Source of the DNA: Suilimivivens sp964402925
GTDB lineage: Bacteria > Bacillota > Clostridia > Lachnospirales > Lachnospiraceae
NCBI GenBank assembly: GCA_964402925.1
Contig: CAYOED010000006.1
Location: forward strand, 12,728-76,727
Length of the DNA: 64,000 nt
Reading direction: 5' to 3'
Shown here: piece by piece, positions 52,306 to 60,466 of the stretch
Layout of the letters: each line of letters starts with the position of its first letter
How positions within the stretch are numbered: the stretch's first letter is position 1
Notes under the pieces: model-generated
The model's database searches: none
What the model saw: the letters and a program-made list of their open reading frames with translations, nothing else
What the model was told of the DNA's origin: nothing
Position numbers and translations under genes: made by a program

Positions 52306-54690
52306 TTATATTTCCTGAATTCCATTATAATACTCCCCAGGAAAATGTTTGTTAAGACGTTGCATCAAATTTTTCCCATCAACGATTTCAACTTCTAAAT
52401 CAACTGCAACTTTTCTACCATCTTTAGTATATCCGGAAGTTGTTACACAAACCGCATGATCCAACCCTCTTCTCATCCTTTCAGCATATAACCGCTGTAT
52501 AGGATCCGATCCAACATTTGATGCCCAGCGTTTGCATTGAAATATATAGTGTAATATTCTACCTTGCTGACGCTTAGACGCAACAATATCAACTCCTAAA
52601 TCACCTGCTCCCCCCATCTTGACAACATTTTCATAGCCTTCTTCCTTCAATAATTTTTGAACCAAGATTTCAAATTCTGTGCCACTTAATGTTGATATGT
52701 CAACTGCGTTTTCATTTGGTTTACTAATATCCTTTCGTTCGACATAATACGGTCCATCTTTCTCACAGTAATTTGCTATCAGTTTTTCAATATCTCTTTG
52801 ATGACTTTCATCTTCTAAAATCTGTGTAATAGTTTTTGGATTACCATCACACAATGCATTCACGAGTTCAAAATAGACATCTTCTAATATAAATTTCCCT
52901 TTACTATTTAATAACTGCCTGACAAAAACAGGCATCAAATCTAATAATTTGAAATATAAATCCGTTGTATCCTCAATATCTAAATACAATTGATTATTAT
53001 CAATCTGTATACAACCGGCATCTACCTTAAAATATCGTTCCAGCAATGCCTTTATGTGCAAGATATCTTCCTCACTTGCCCTGTATAAATATTTTGATTT
53101 CAAATCATTGCAAATTAACGTTACTGCACTTGTTAATGTCACATACTCTTTTGTATGAGTCAAGTATGAATAAACTTTTTTCACCATCAAAAACTCGTAG
53201 TTTTCATTCCCAATATACCAATATGTATCTTCTTTAGGCAATTTGTAAAAAGCAACTATCATTTCATTCATAAATGTATTGGTAAATGCTGATTGCTTTC
53301 TCATAGTTGGATCTTTTTTTTCAATACCGGTTTGATAAACATATTCAAAACCATTTTTTCGAGCCAAATTCACAATTTCTATATACGTCTTAAAGTACTT
53401 TGCTTTTCCAAGTTTCATTGTGAAAAACACAAGCCCACCTTCTTTCAATATCTTAGAAAAATGCCTAAACATATTGTCGATATCTTTATAATAATTTTCT
53501 AAACTCCTTTTCTCTGTTCTTTGTTCTGCATTAGTTAGGACAACTTCTTGTTGTAACATATCACTTGTCAACGCGTATTTCGAATCGTAAAACTTCTCTA
53601 ACCATATACGATATAATTGATGTCTTTCTAAATACGGCACTTGGTCTGTATATGGGAAGTCTGTATAAATGACATCCACCTTCAAATTAGGATTTTCGTC
53701 AATATATAATGCATAATCTTTATTAACAATCGTTACCTTAGAATCTGTTGTTCCTATTTGTTTATCACTATATGCAGACTTAAATTTACAAAAACATTTA
53801 TACTTCTCCTCAAAAAGCAGCCATACATTCATATCCTGTGCACCATGGCTCACTACATGATACAAAATATCCGTGCTCGAGCCATACATAGCGATTCTTG
53901 CAAGTGAAATAGCCGCAACCAAAACTTGTTCTAACACATCTCTCTCATCTGATGGTTCAAGTTTGTTAATTGCATCCTGCAACATTAATAGGGCAATCTT
54001 ATTCCTTTGTGTAAAAATCCTATCATATTTATCGGCGCCAGTTGACGATGTAATATTGATTCTGCTATTTACAATGTATTGATTATTCGGAAATCTTTCT
54101 ACATTTGCTTTTTCCAAGCTGATTAGTTTTTGGTAATCAGTATCATCAAACTTCTTAGCTTTTTCACCGCACACTGGACATTTTTCTACAAGTTTAATGT
54201 TTTTTCCATCTTTTATTTCCCTATTGGGGGACGGATTGAAATACCCTTCCTTGCCTTCTTCCGGGTCAAACAAAACCTTGTTTATATAATTTTTGCGTCC
54301 ACAGCATGTTGTTTCATACAATGTCATTATGTCTTCATATACGTCTTCCCTAATGACATCAAATAATTCATTTAATTTAAGCATGTCTATCTTGTTCATC
54401 AATGCACTCGTAGCATTAAACGTATAATTATCAAGCTCTGTCGCATAAATTTCTTTCACTTTTCCCATTGCAGCATAAACAAATGAACCGGCCCCCATAA
54501 AAGGATCATATATAATATCATCCTTATCGCATACAGCTTCTATCACCTTTTCAGCTATAGCTGGCGACTTTCTGCCCTTAAAATTAAACGTTGTACGCAT
54601 TTCATTTGGAATAGTGTTTGGAACATCCTCAATGGAAGGTTTAATTCTATTTAGTTTTACCTTTGTACTCTCTGCTATCTGCTTTCTCAT
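52306..54690 (-). CDS. Zn-ribbon DNA methyltransferase fused to Mrr-type nuclease
   Basis: 794 residues. SAM motif I IIYDPFMGAGSFVYAA (D62), cysteines C129-C130 and C171-x2-C174, then IFTQRNKIALLML and, at 344-347, DFPY in IYTDFPYTDQVPYLERHQLY. The expected catalytic motif is DPPY, so one proline is replaced by phenylalanine. After a helical middle (about 490-660) comes a restriction-endonuclease fold of the Mrr kind: E672 in GTEFEILVQ, D701 in GDLGVDIVA and Q718-C-K720 in FQCKRW, which gives the D..QxK catalytic set. It may modify and cut, or only cut. The start overlaps the HTH gene stop as ATGA. Confidence 0.85.
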   Translation of the reverse strand: MRKQIAESTKVKLNRIKPSIEDVPNTIPNEMRTTFNFKGRKSPAIAEKVIEAVCDKDDIIYDPFMGAGSFVYAAMGKVKEIYATELDNYTFNATSALMNKIDMLKLNELFDVIREDVYEDIMTLYETTCCGRKNYINKVLFDPEEGKEGYFNPSPNREIKDGKNIKLVEKCPVCGEKAKKFDDTDYQKLISLEKANVERFPNNQYIVNSRINITSSTGADKYDRIFTQRNKIALLMLQDAINKLEPSDERDVLEQVLVAAISLARIAMYGSSTDILYHVVSHGAQDMNVWLLFEEKYKCFCKFKSAYSDKQIGTTDSKVTIVNKDYALYIDENPNLKVDVIYTDFPYTDQVPYLERHQLYRIWLEKFYDSKYALTSDMLQQEVVLTNAEQRTEKRSLENYYKDIDNMFRHFSKILKEGGLVFFTMKLGKAKYFKTYIEIVNLARKNGFEYVYQTGIEKKDPTMRKQSAFTNTFMNEMIVAFYKLPKEDTYWYIGNENYEFLMVKKVYSYLTHTKEYVTLTSAVTLICNDLKSKYLYRASEEDILHIKALLERYFKVDAGCIQIDNNQLYLDIEDTTDLYFKLLDLMPVFVRQLLNSKGKFILEDVYFELVNALCDGNPKTITQILEDESHQRDIEKLIANYCEKDGPYYVERKDISKPNENAVDISTLSGTEFEILVQKLLKEEGYENVVKMGGAGDLGVDIVASKRQQGRILHYIFQCKRWASNVGSDPIQRLYAERMRRGLDHAVCVTTSGYTKDGRKVAVDLEVEIVDGKNLMQRLNKHFPGEYYNGIQEI

Positions 54691-55163
54691 TCCTTCTCGC
54701 CCTCCTTAATCAATTCGTATGTCGGCTTTCCCAATGCCTCTGCCATCTCGTCTAATTTTTTTAATGGTGGTGTTTTATAATTTTCTTCTCTGAAATACGA
54801 CTTTAAAGCATCCTCACTAACAAATCCGTAAAACAATGCTGCTCTATCACTCCATGAAAATTTACCCTTTTTCCGAAAATATTCTTTTAAATTATTTACC
54901 AAAATTTCCCTCGAGTTATTTCTTCCTATATCGATTTCTGTAAAGAGTTCACCATCCTTTTGTATCAGCGTACAAGACCGGCAACCAATCCTATCGCTTA
55001 TTTGATCAATTTTTTTTAATGTTGGACATCTAGTTTTACTTTGCCAATGTTTTAATGAATCTTCTGTGACATTCAAATAGCTTGCAATTTCTCTATATGT
55101 ATTCAAGTCGTAATACTCTGCTAACCTATTAATGTTATCTATAAATATATCTAAAGAATCCAC
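54687..55163 (-). CDS. Protein with two helix-turn-helix-like segments, likely controller
   Basis: 158 residues, GTG start behind AGGAG. Two related segments are seen: YREIASYLNVTEDSLKHWQ followed by PTLKKIDQISDRIG (about 19-54), and SWSDRAALFYGFVSEDALKS followed by PPLKKLDEMAEALG (about 104-150). Each looks like an Xre/Cro-type helix-turn-helix ending in a helix with LKK-hydrophobic spacing. It starts the two-gene unit with the nuclease fusion. The dyad repeats at 55297-55352 upstream are its probable operator, which would make it the equivalent of a restriction-modification C protein. Function is inferred. Confidence 0.75.
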   Translation of the reverse strand: MDSLDIFIDNINRLAEYYDLNTYREIASYLNVTEDSLKHWQSKTRCPTLKKIDQISDRIGCRSCTLIQKDGELFTEIDIGRNNSREILVNNLKEYFRKKGKFSWSDRAALFYGFVSEDALKSYFREENYKTPPLKKLDEMAEALGKPTYELIKEGEKE

Positions 55164-55296
55164 TCTGTATCTCCTAGTAAATTATTTTATTAACATCACA
55201 TCCACGCAATGAACAACCTATTTATAGCCTTATGCCCAAATTGGTTATCCATGAGTGCTTTGTTATAACGATACAACTTATAGCGCCTTATTTAGT

Positions 55297-55352
55297 GACT
55301 ATTTGGCACTTTTACAAATGCATTTTGCGACTATTTGGCAATTATGCAAATG
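55297..55352. promoter_or_regulatory. Two 24-bp dyad repeats upstream of the HTH gene
   Basis: GACTATTTGGCA..CAAATG occurs at 55297-55320 and 55329-55352, 32 bases apart (three helical turns). Each copy contains ATTTG, nine bases, CAAAT, a dyad. On the minus strand a possible promoter (TTGTAA, 17 bases, TAAATA) overlaps the nearer copy, so a bound regulator would block RNA polymerase. The rest of the 316-base gap 55164-55479 shows no gene. Confidence 0.65.
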
Positions 55353-55479
55353 TACACAAGCATCATTAGTTTCCTGTTGAATTCCATACTTTCCTTGGCT
55401 AAGTAAACATGCTACTATACACGCTACAAAAAGGACATTTTCCAGTAATCCCCTACCAGAAAATGTCCTATACATATCA

Positions 55480-55950
55480 CTAATAGCTTTGATGCATACT
55501 CTGAACCCATTCGTTATAACCGGGAAGCATCCTAGCTGCTATATTGTTGTCCATATACACATAAGGCGCTCTGTCTGGGAAGTAGAGGTACATGCGGTAC
55601 CCATAAATCGCAAGCATGCATACAATCAAAATACCCAGTGCAGCGCCAAATCCCTTTACCTTCCTGCCCCTGACATAACGGAAATATCCGCAGTACTGCA
55701 AAAAAAGCAGGATCAGTAAAATAGAAGGGTTGATGTTAAGAGCACGTCTAACCTGCCCGCTTAAAAGCAAAAGGAACGCTCTGGTAAGCCCGCAGCCTGC
55801 ACAAGGTATTCCGGTCAATATCAAAATAGGGCAGAAAGCGTCAAACATGGCATGCATCAGCAGATAATAAACCAGAAACGCAAGGAAAGCCCAGCGAAAT
55901 CCTTTTAAATCTGCTATTATTCTATTTCTGATTTCTCTTATTTTTTGCAT
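55480..55950 (-). CDS. DUF2752 membrane protein
   Basis: 156 residues with three to four membrane helices and the family motif PCAGCGLTRAFLLLLSGQ near residues 50-67. Function is unknown; members are often found beside TM2-domain genes. ATG at 55950 is the first Met codon; no clear ribosome binding site is visible because the start lies within the end of an older frame at 55922-56068. Confidence 0.8.
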   Translation of the reverse strand: MQKIREIRNRIIADLKGFRWAFLAFLVYYLLMHAMFDAFCPILILTGIPCAGCGLTRAFLLLLSGQVRRALNINPSILLILLFLQYCGYFRYVRGRKVKGFGAALGILIVCMLAIYGYRMYLYFPDRAPYVYMDNNIAARMLPGYNEWVQSMHQSY

Positions 55951-56068
55951 ATTCAAATTTCGCAAGAAGACGTTTTACATCTTCCCTCTGTCCAATCATC
56001 ATCAAATGTTCTTTTGCATCAAACTCATGATTTACGCTATAACGTATTTCTAATCTTGCTGATGCGGA
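55922..56068 (-). pseudogene. Coding-like remnant overlapping the DUF2752 start
   Basis: A frame of about 48 codons ends at 55922 and overlaps the DUF2752 start by 29 bases. It reads like a real protein end (HEFDAKEHLMMIGQREDV then KRLLAKFEYAKNKRNQK) but has no plausible start and is stopped just before the 14-bp direct repeat and palindromic copy D. It is likely the 3' end of a gene cut off by insertion or rearrangement at this point. The parent family is not recognised. Confidence 0.45.
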
Positions 56069-56070
56069 CT

Positions 56071-56084
56071 AATAACTATTCTAT
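56071..56084. repeat. 14-bp direct repeat, left of copy D
   Basis: AATAACTATTCTAT, identical to 56439-56452 on the other side of palindromic copy D. It may be a target-site duplication; asymmetric bases lie between it and the palindrome (13 on the left, 7 on the right). Confidence 0.7.
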
Positions 56085-56097
56085 GTTACTGTTCAGA

Positions 56098-56431
56098 GGC
56101 AATGTCAGTCAGATAAGGGGCGGCAGCCTTGGGGCAGTTATCCTCCTGCATCAGGTCTTGCAAAAAACTGTGCCGGAACCTTATGGGAAGTGGTTAGAAG
56201 GATTTGGCAGCCCTTTAAATACACAGCAATCGTCGGACAGGACGTCCGACGAAGGCGTAATTTGACCCATGGATGGGTCAATACGCCGTTTGCGTCCGAT
56301 GCCGATCACCAAAGAAGGGCTGCCTAATCCTTCTTACCACTGTACATAGGTCCCGAAACAGTTTTTTGCAAGACCTGATGCAGGAGGATAACTGCCCCAA
56401 GGCTGCCGCCCCTTATCTGACTGACATTGCC
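56098..56431 (+). repeat. Palindromic element copy D (family 1), intact
   Basis: The first 74 bases, starting GGCAATGTCAGTCAGATAAG, are perfectly complementary to the last 74. Inside are the family strands CCTTATGGGAAGTGGTTAG and CCTATGTACAGTGGTAAG, the layer AGAAGGATTTGGCAGCCC/GGGCTGCCTAATCCTTCT, hairpin TCGTCGGAC/GTCCGACGA and hairpin GGCGTA..TTGACCCAT/ATGGGTCAA..TACGCC. The outer end (CAATGTCA and GGGGCAG.TATC) is distantly like copy A. It lies directly before trpS. Confidence 0.92.
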
Positions 56432-56438
56432 CCTAAGC

Positions 56439-56452
56439 AATAACTATTCTAT
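56439..56452. repeat. 14-bp direct repeat, right of copy D
   Basis: Second copy of AATAACTATTCTAT; see 56071-56084. Confidence 0.7.
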
Positions 56453-56507
56453 ATCAAATGCCTCAATCGGTCAAAAATTCTGTAGGAAATTTTCTTCTGA
56501 TAGTGTA

Positions 56508-56513
56508 TAATAA
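56508..56513 (+). promoter_or_regulatory. Candidate -10 box of trpS
   Basis: TATAAT about 50 bases before the start codon, preceded by GTG. No good -35 is found. No T-box leader, common before aminoacyl-tRNA synthetase genes, can be fitted in the short space after copy D. Confidence 0.4.
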
Positions 56514-56562
56514 TCCAGAAAGGCATTTGCCATACATAAAAGCAGTAAAAGGAGTAAACGAT

Positions 56563-57651
56563 ATGTCAAAAATCATTTTAACCGGTGACAGACCTACAGG
56601 TCGTCTGCATGTAGGTCACTATGTAGGTTCCTTAAAAAGGCGTGTGGAACTGCAGAATTCCGGTATGTACGATAAAATCTTTATTATGATTGCCGATGCC
56701 CAGGCTCTTACTGACAACGCCGAGCAGCCTGAAAAAGTGCGTCAGAACATTATTGAAGTAGCGCTGGACTATTTATCCTGCGGTCTTGACCCTGAAAAAT
56801 CCACTCTTCTGATTCAGTCGCAGATTCCTGAACTTTGCGAACTTTCTTTTTACTATATGAATCTTGTGACCGTTTCCAGACTGCAGCGGAATCCTACTGT
56901 AAAATCAGAAATTCAGATGCGTAACTTTGAAGCCAGCATTCCTGTAGGCTTCTTTACTTACCCCATCAGTCAGGCGGCGGATATCACCGCATTTAAGGCT
57001 ACTACCGTTCCTGTAGGGGAAGATCAGCTTCCCATGTTGGAACAAACAAAGGAAATCGTCCGGAAATTTAATTCTGTTTATGGAGATACTTTGGTGGAAC
57101 CTGACGTTTTGCTTCCAGACAACAAGGCATGCCTTCGTCTTCCGGGTATTGACGGAAAAGCAAAAATGAGCAAATCCTTAAACAACTGCATTTATCTTTC
57201 CGATACAGAAGAGGATGTCCGCAAGAAAGTAATGTCCATGTTTACCGATCCAAACCATCTTCAGGTTTCCGATCCGGGTCAGGTGGAAGGTAATCCTGTC
57301 TTCATTTATCTGGATGCTTTCTGCAAAGACGAAATGTTTGCAGAGTACCTGCCGGAATATGCAAATCTGGATGAATTGAAGGCGCACTACACCCGAGGCG
57401 GTCTGGGTGATGTGAAGGTAAAGAAATTCTTGAACAATGTGCTTCAGGAGGAATTATCTCCCATCCGCGCCAGAAGAAAAGAATGGGAAAAGGATATTCC
57501 TGCTGTTTACGAAATTCTCCGCAAGGGCAGTATAGATGCAAGAGAAGTTGCTTCAAAGACGCTGGACGATGTTAAAAATTCCATGAAAATCAATTATTTT
57601 GATGATCAGGCACTGATTGCAGAGCAGGCTCAGAAATATACACAATCGTAA
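56563..57651 (+). CDS. trpS: Tryptophanyl-tRNA synthetase
   Basis: 362 residues. The class I signatures are HIGH-like HVGH in GDRPTGRLHVGHYVG and K201-MSKS205 in KAKMSKSLNN; FTYPISQAADI and PVGEDQLPMLEQTKEIVRKF are typical of the TrpRS family. ATG at 56563 has AAAGGAG upstream; the frame open from 56458 covers the promoter. Confidence 0.95.
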   Translation: MSKIILTGDRPTGRLHVGHYVGSLKRRVELQNSGMYDKIFIMIADAQALTDNAEQPEKVRQNIIEVALDYLSCGLDPEKSTLLIQSQIPELCELSFYYMNLVTVSRLQRNPTVKSEIQMRNFEASIPVGFFTYPISQAADITAFKATTVPVGEDQLPMLEQTKEIVRKFNSVYGDTLVEPDVLLPDNKACLRLPGIDGKAKMSKSLNNCIYLSDTEEDVRKKVMSMFTDPNHLQVSDPGQVEGNPVFIYLDAFCKDEMFAEYLPEYANLDELKAHYTRGGLGDVKVKKFLNNVLQEELSPIRARRKEWEKDIPAVYEILRKGSIDAREVASKTLDDVKNSMKINYFDDQALIAEQAQKYTQS

Positions 57652-57693
57652 TTTTTCTTTGCAATTGCCTAACAACAACAGGAGTACCTATTT

Positions 57694-58197
57694 ATGAAAG
57701 CCTATCAGATTAAAGATGTGAAAAATTTTATGGGCAGGCTGCTCGGAACCGATGCTTTCGATTCCTTTTTATTGGCGGAAGCCTCTATCACCACCTACAA
57801 TACTTTTGTAATTGATGGTCATATTGAAAAAGATTTTTTTACCGGTGACATCAATGATGATTCTATCCTTCCGCCCTATCCATTTTCTGAGTGGAAAGAT
57901 ATGCGTTCCATATGCTTTGATCTGATTAAAGGGAAGCGTACCCCCGTTGGTTTCAAGCTTATACTGCATCTAAAACCTGAAATAATCCAGCAGATATTGA
58001 CGGATGGAAATGCCAGTGTTTCTTTATCTGATATCAAAGCTTTCGTGCTGAACATAAAATACGATGGCAGTATGCTCTCCTGCATCACTGCCACCGCTTT
58101 TTATACTTTTCTTCCAGACAAAACACCGGATAAACTCTGGGATGATTTTCTCACCCATTTTCTTTCAGAAAAAGAATTTTCATTTGAGGAAACCTAA
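57694..58197 (+). CDS. Small soluble protein, DUF5721-like
   Basis: 167 residues, no signal or membrane helix. The start MKAYQIKDVKNFMGRLLGTD and the middle EWKDMRSICFDLIKGKRTP look like a family (DUF5721) that I associate with Lachnospiraceae; the assignment is from memory of its opening motif and is tentative. Function unknown. It follows trpS by 42 bases on the same strand, with AACAACAGGAG as binding site. Confidence 0.6.
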   Translation: MKAYQIKDVKNFMGRLLGTDAFDSFLLAEASITTYNTFVIDGHIEKDFFTGDINDDSILPPYPFSEWKDMRSICFDLIKGKRTPVGFKLILHLKPEIIQQILTDGNASVSLSDIKAFVLNIKYDGSMLSCITATAFYTFLPDKTPDKLWDDFLTHFLSEKEFSFEET

Positions 58198-58201
58198 ACA
58201 G

Positions 58202-59158
58202 TTATTGGGTGGTATCTACCGCTGCCCCTTTCATATCCTCTTCTAGTAGCTTCATGTCATCCATGATTTTCTTTACTTCCCTCTGGATATCCTCCATGGA
58301 TTTTTCTGCTTCTACGACAAACTCCGTGGAAGCTGCAATCTGTTCTGAAAATTCTTCCCGCTCTTTTTTATCTTCCTTTTGCTTCTCGATCTTTTCCTGT
58401 TCTTCTTTTTCCTTCTCGGCTTTCTCTTCGGCTGCTTCCTTCTTCTCCTCCATTTCCTCATCAATATGATCCTTGGATTCATCCACAAGCATACCTATGA
58501 TTTCATCCCTTGCTGCCTCCATCACATCATCCGCAGTCTGCTGTGCCTTTATCATTGTCTTTGATTTTAAAATCGCACCTTTAATAACAGAAATCGCTCC
58601 GTCTTCCTCTTTTATCTTCTTCTGGGCTTCTGCGATTTCCTGCTCATAAGGGGAACCACTGTTTAACATGCCCATGGAACGCTCCTGATACTCCGTAAGC
58701 CCCTCTTCCCTGATCTGCTGTAGGCGCTCTTTCTCCTGCGTGGTCAACACAATTTGAGCATCCGGCTTGTGAGACTTTCTCTCCTTCTCCAGCAGTTTTA
58801 AATCCTGCTCCTCCTGGGAATCCTCTTTGATGCCGTAATGCTCTCTAAGTTCCTGCCTTGCATTATCGATTAGTTTAAGCTCATCATTTGCTTTTCCAAT
58901 CGTCTCTTTGTGCTTCTTGATATTATTTCTTCTCTCAGACAGATCATCCTCCAGCTTCTGATCGCTCTTACGTGCATCACCGATGATCTTCATCACCTGT
59001 TTTTTGGCTTCCTGCTGTTTCCGGGCAACGGAATCTAAGCTTCCATTGATGTCTCCTGCAAAAACATTCTGTTGCCCATTCTTTTCCGGTATAACTCCAT
59101 TATGCCTTTCGCTCCGGGTGCTATCGCCCATAAAGATTGTTGTATTTTGTACTTTCAT
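58202..59158 (-). CDS. Coiled-coil protein, paralogue 1
   Basis: 318 residues, highly charged and almost entirely predicted coiled coil (long E/K/Q runs, for example MEEKKEAAEEKAEKEKEEQE near 230-250). The first 12 residues, MKVQNTTIFMGD, are shared exactly with the next gene and look like a terminal signal or assembly motif. Repeated heptads and the lack of membrane segments suggest a structural or scaffold role. No family function is known to me. Confidence 0.7.
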   Translation of the reverse strand: MKVQNTTIFMGDSTRSERHNGVIPEKNGQQNVFAGDINGSLDSVARKQQEAKKQVMKIIGDARKSDQKLEDDLSERRNNIKKHKETIGKANDELKLIDNARQELREHYGIKEDSQEEQDLKLLEKERKSHKPDAQIVLTTQEKERLQQIREEGLTEYQERSMGMLNSGSPYEQEIAEAQKKIKEEDGAISVIKGAILKSKTMIKAQQTADDVMEAARDEIIGMLVDESKDHIDEEMEEKKEAAEEKAEKEKEEQEKIEKQKEDKKEREEFSEQIAASTEFVVEAEKSMEDIQREVKKIMDDMKLLEEDMKGAAVDTTQ

Positions 59159-59185
59159 AATTTCCTGCCTCCAAATCCTTCAGTT

Positions 59186-60139
59186 CTATTTAACAGTGTC
59201 CACTGCTGCCCCTTTCAGGTCTTCTTCCATCAGTTTCATCTCATTCATAATTTTTCTGATTTCTTTGAAAGCCTCTCCCATAGCGCTTTCCGCCTCCAAT
59301 ATAGAACTGGTAGAATCCGCGATTTCCTCTGTAAAGTCTTCTTTTTCTTCCTTTTCTTCTTTCTGCTTCTCGATCCGCTCCTGCTCTTCCTTTTCCTTCT
59401 CGGCTTTCTCTTCGGCTGCTTCCTTCTTTTCTTCCATTTCCTCGTCGATGTGATCCTTCGCCTCATCTATCAGCATGCCGATGATTTCATCTTTGAGTGC
59501 ATCCTTTATTTCATCTGCCGCCTTCTCAGCTTTAATCATAGTCTGGGATTTTAGATTTGCCTCTTTCATATTGAAAATAGCAACATTTTCTTCCTCTATC
59601 CCCTTCTTTGCATCCGCTATCTTTTCTTCATTAAAGCTGCTTCTTTCTTTCAGTTCAAGACATCTCTCCTGATATTCCGTAAGACCTTTGCCCTTAATCC
59701 TTGCAATCTGTTCTTGCTCCTGCCTTGTCAGGTAGACTCCCGATCCGCTTCTCTTAGCATCTATCTCCTTTTCCAGAAGTCTCAAGTCCTGCTCTTCCTG
59801 CGAATCATCTTCCACGTTGTAAGCGTCTTTTAACGCCTGTCTTTTTTCCTTAATCTGCTTCTGTTCTTTGTTTATCTCGCCAATCGTCTCCTGATAGCTT
59901 TTTAATCTATCCCTACTTTCAGTCAGACTGTCCTCCAGCTTTCGGTCACTTCCCCACGCGTCGCCTACAATTTTCATAATCTGCTTTCTGGCCTGCTGCT
60001 GTCTCTGGGCTATGAGATCCGGCTTCTCATTCCTGTTCCCTGCAAAGATACTTGCCTGACCGTTCTTATCGCGGGCTATGCCGTATCCTGCGCTTCCAGT
60101 ATTGTCCCCCATAAAAATCGTTGTGTTCTGCACTTTCAT
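59186..60139 (-). CDS. Coiled-coil protein, paralogue 2
   Basis: 317 residues starting at MKVQNTTIFMGDNTG behind AGAAGGA. It matches paralogue 1 in layout: a 12-residue identical start, a glycine/asparagine-rich stretch to about 40, then coiled coil with the same DHIDEEMEEKKEAAEEKAEK block, ending MEEDLKGAAVDT. The two genes are 27 bases apart and arose by tandem duplication. Function unknown. Confidence 0.7.
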   Translation of the reverse strand: MKVQNTTIFMGDNTGSAGYGIARDKNGQASIFAGNRNEKPDLIAQRQQQARKQIMKIVGDAWGSDRKLEDSLTESRDRLKSYQETIGEINKEQKQIKEKRQALKDAYNVEDDSQEEQDLRLLEKEIDAKRSGSGVYLTRQEQEQIARIKGKGLTEYQERCLELKERSSFNEEKIADAKKGIEEENVAIFNMKEANLKSQTMIKAEKAADEIKDALKDEIIGMLIDEAKDHIDEEMEEKKEAAEEKAEKEKEEQERIEKQKEEKEEKEDFTEEIADSTSSILEAESAMGEAFKEIRKIMNEMKLMEEDLKGAAVDTVK

Positions 60140-60466
60140 AGATCCTTCTACCTCCATTAATCAGGGTAATCCTTTACCCCCGGTTTTGCTGTATGTACTT
60201 TCCTATGCATAATAAATAATCTTATGCCTTATCTTTTATATCGTCTTTTTTCTGTAAAATCTTAATTTCAAAATACTGCATGTAGTAAAACGTCAAAAAA
60301 ATGCAATAAAGCCATAATAAAAGATTGACTTTCAGACAAGGCTGTGCTATTCTTAATTTCCTATACAATTTCATACTTACCTGCGGTAATTCTCTGGCAA
60401 ATCCCCAGAGATAGCAGACCGACTTGGCAAGTTATACTACTATAAAACTACCAGGAGGAAGCAGAC
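60140..60466. other. Intergenic region between coiled-coil genes and ABC operon
   Basis: Divergent promoter region of 327 bases. It holds the plus-strand promoter at 60325-60353 and, in the leader, a 7-bp hairpin TCTCTGG/CCAGAGA (60391-60411). Nothing else recognised. Confidence 0.6.
60325..60353 (+). promoter_or_regulatory. Promoter of the ABC-2 exporter operon
   Basis: TTGACT (60325-60330), 17 bases, TATTCT (60348-60353), about 115 bases before the first gene. Confidence 0.7.

Noticed and set aside
52306..54690. Premature-stop or frameshift in the methylase-nuclease fusion
   Set aside because: The frame is intact through both domains and overlaps the upstream gene cleanly.
56453..56562. 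T-box riboswitch before trpS
   Set aside because: Only about 110 bases are free after copy D and no specifier loop or T-box sequence is seen.
57302..57556. Minus-strand frame opposite trpS
   Set aside because: Shadow of the synthetase; no independent support.
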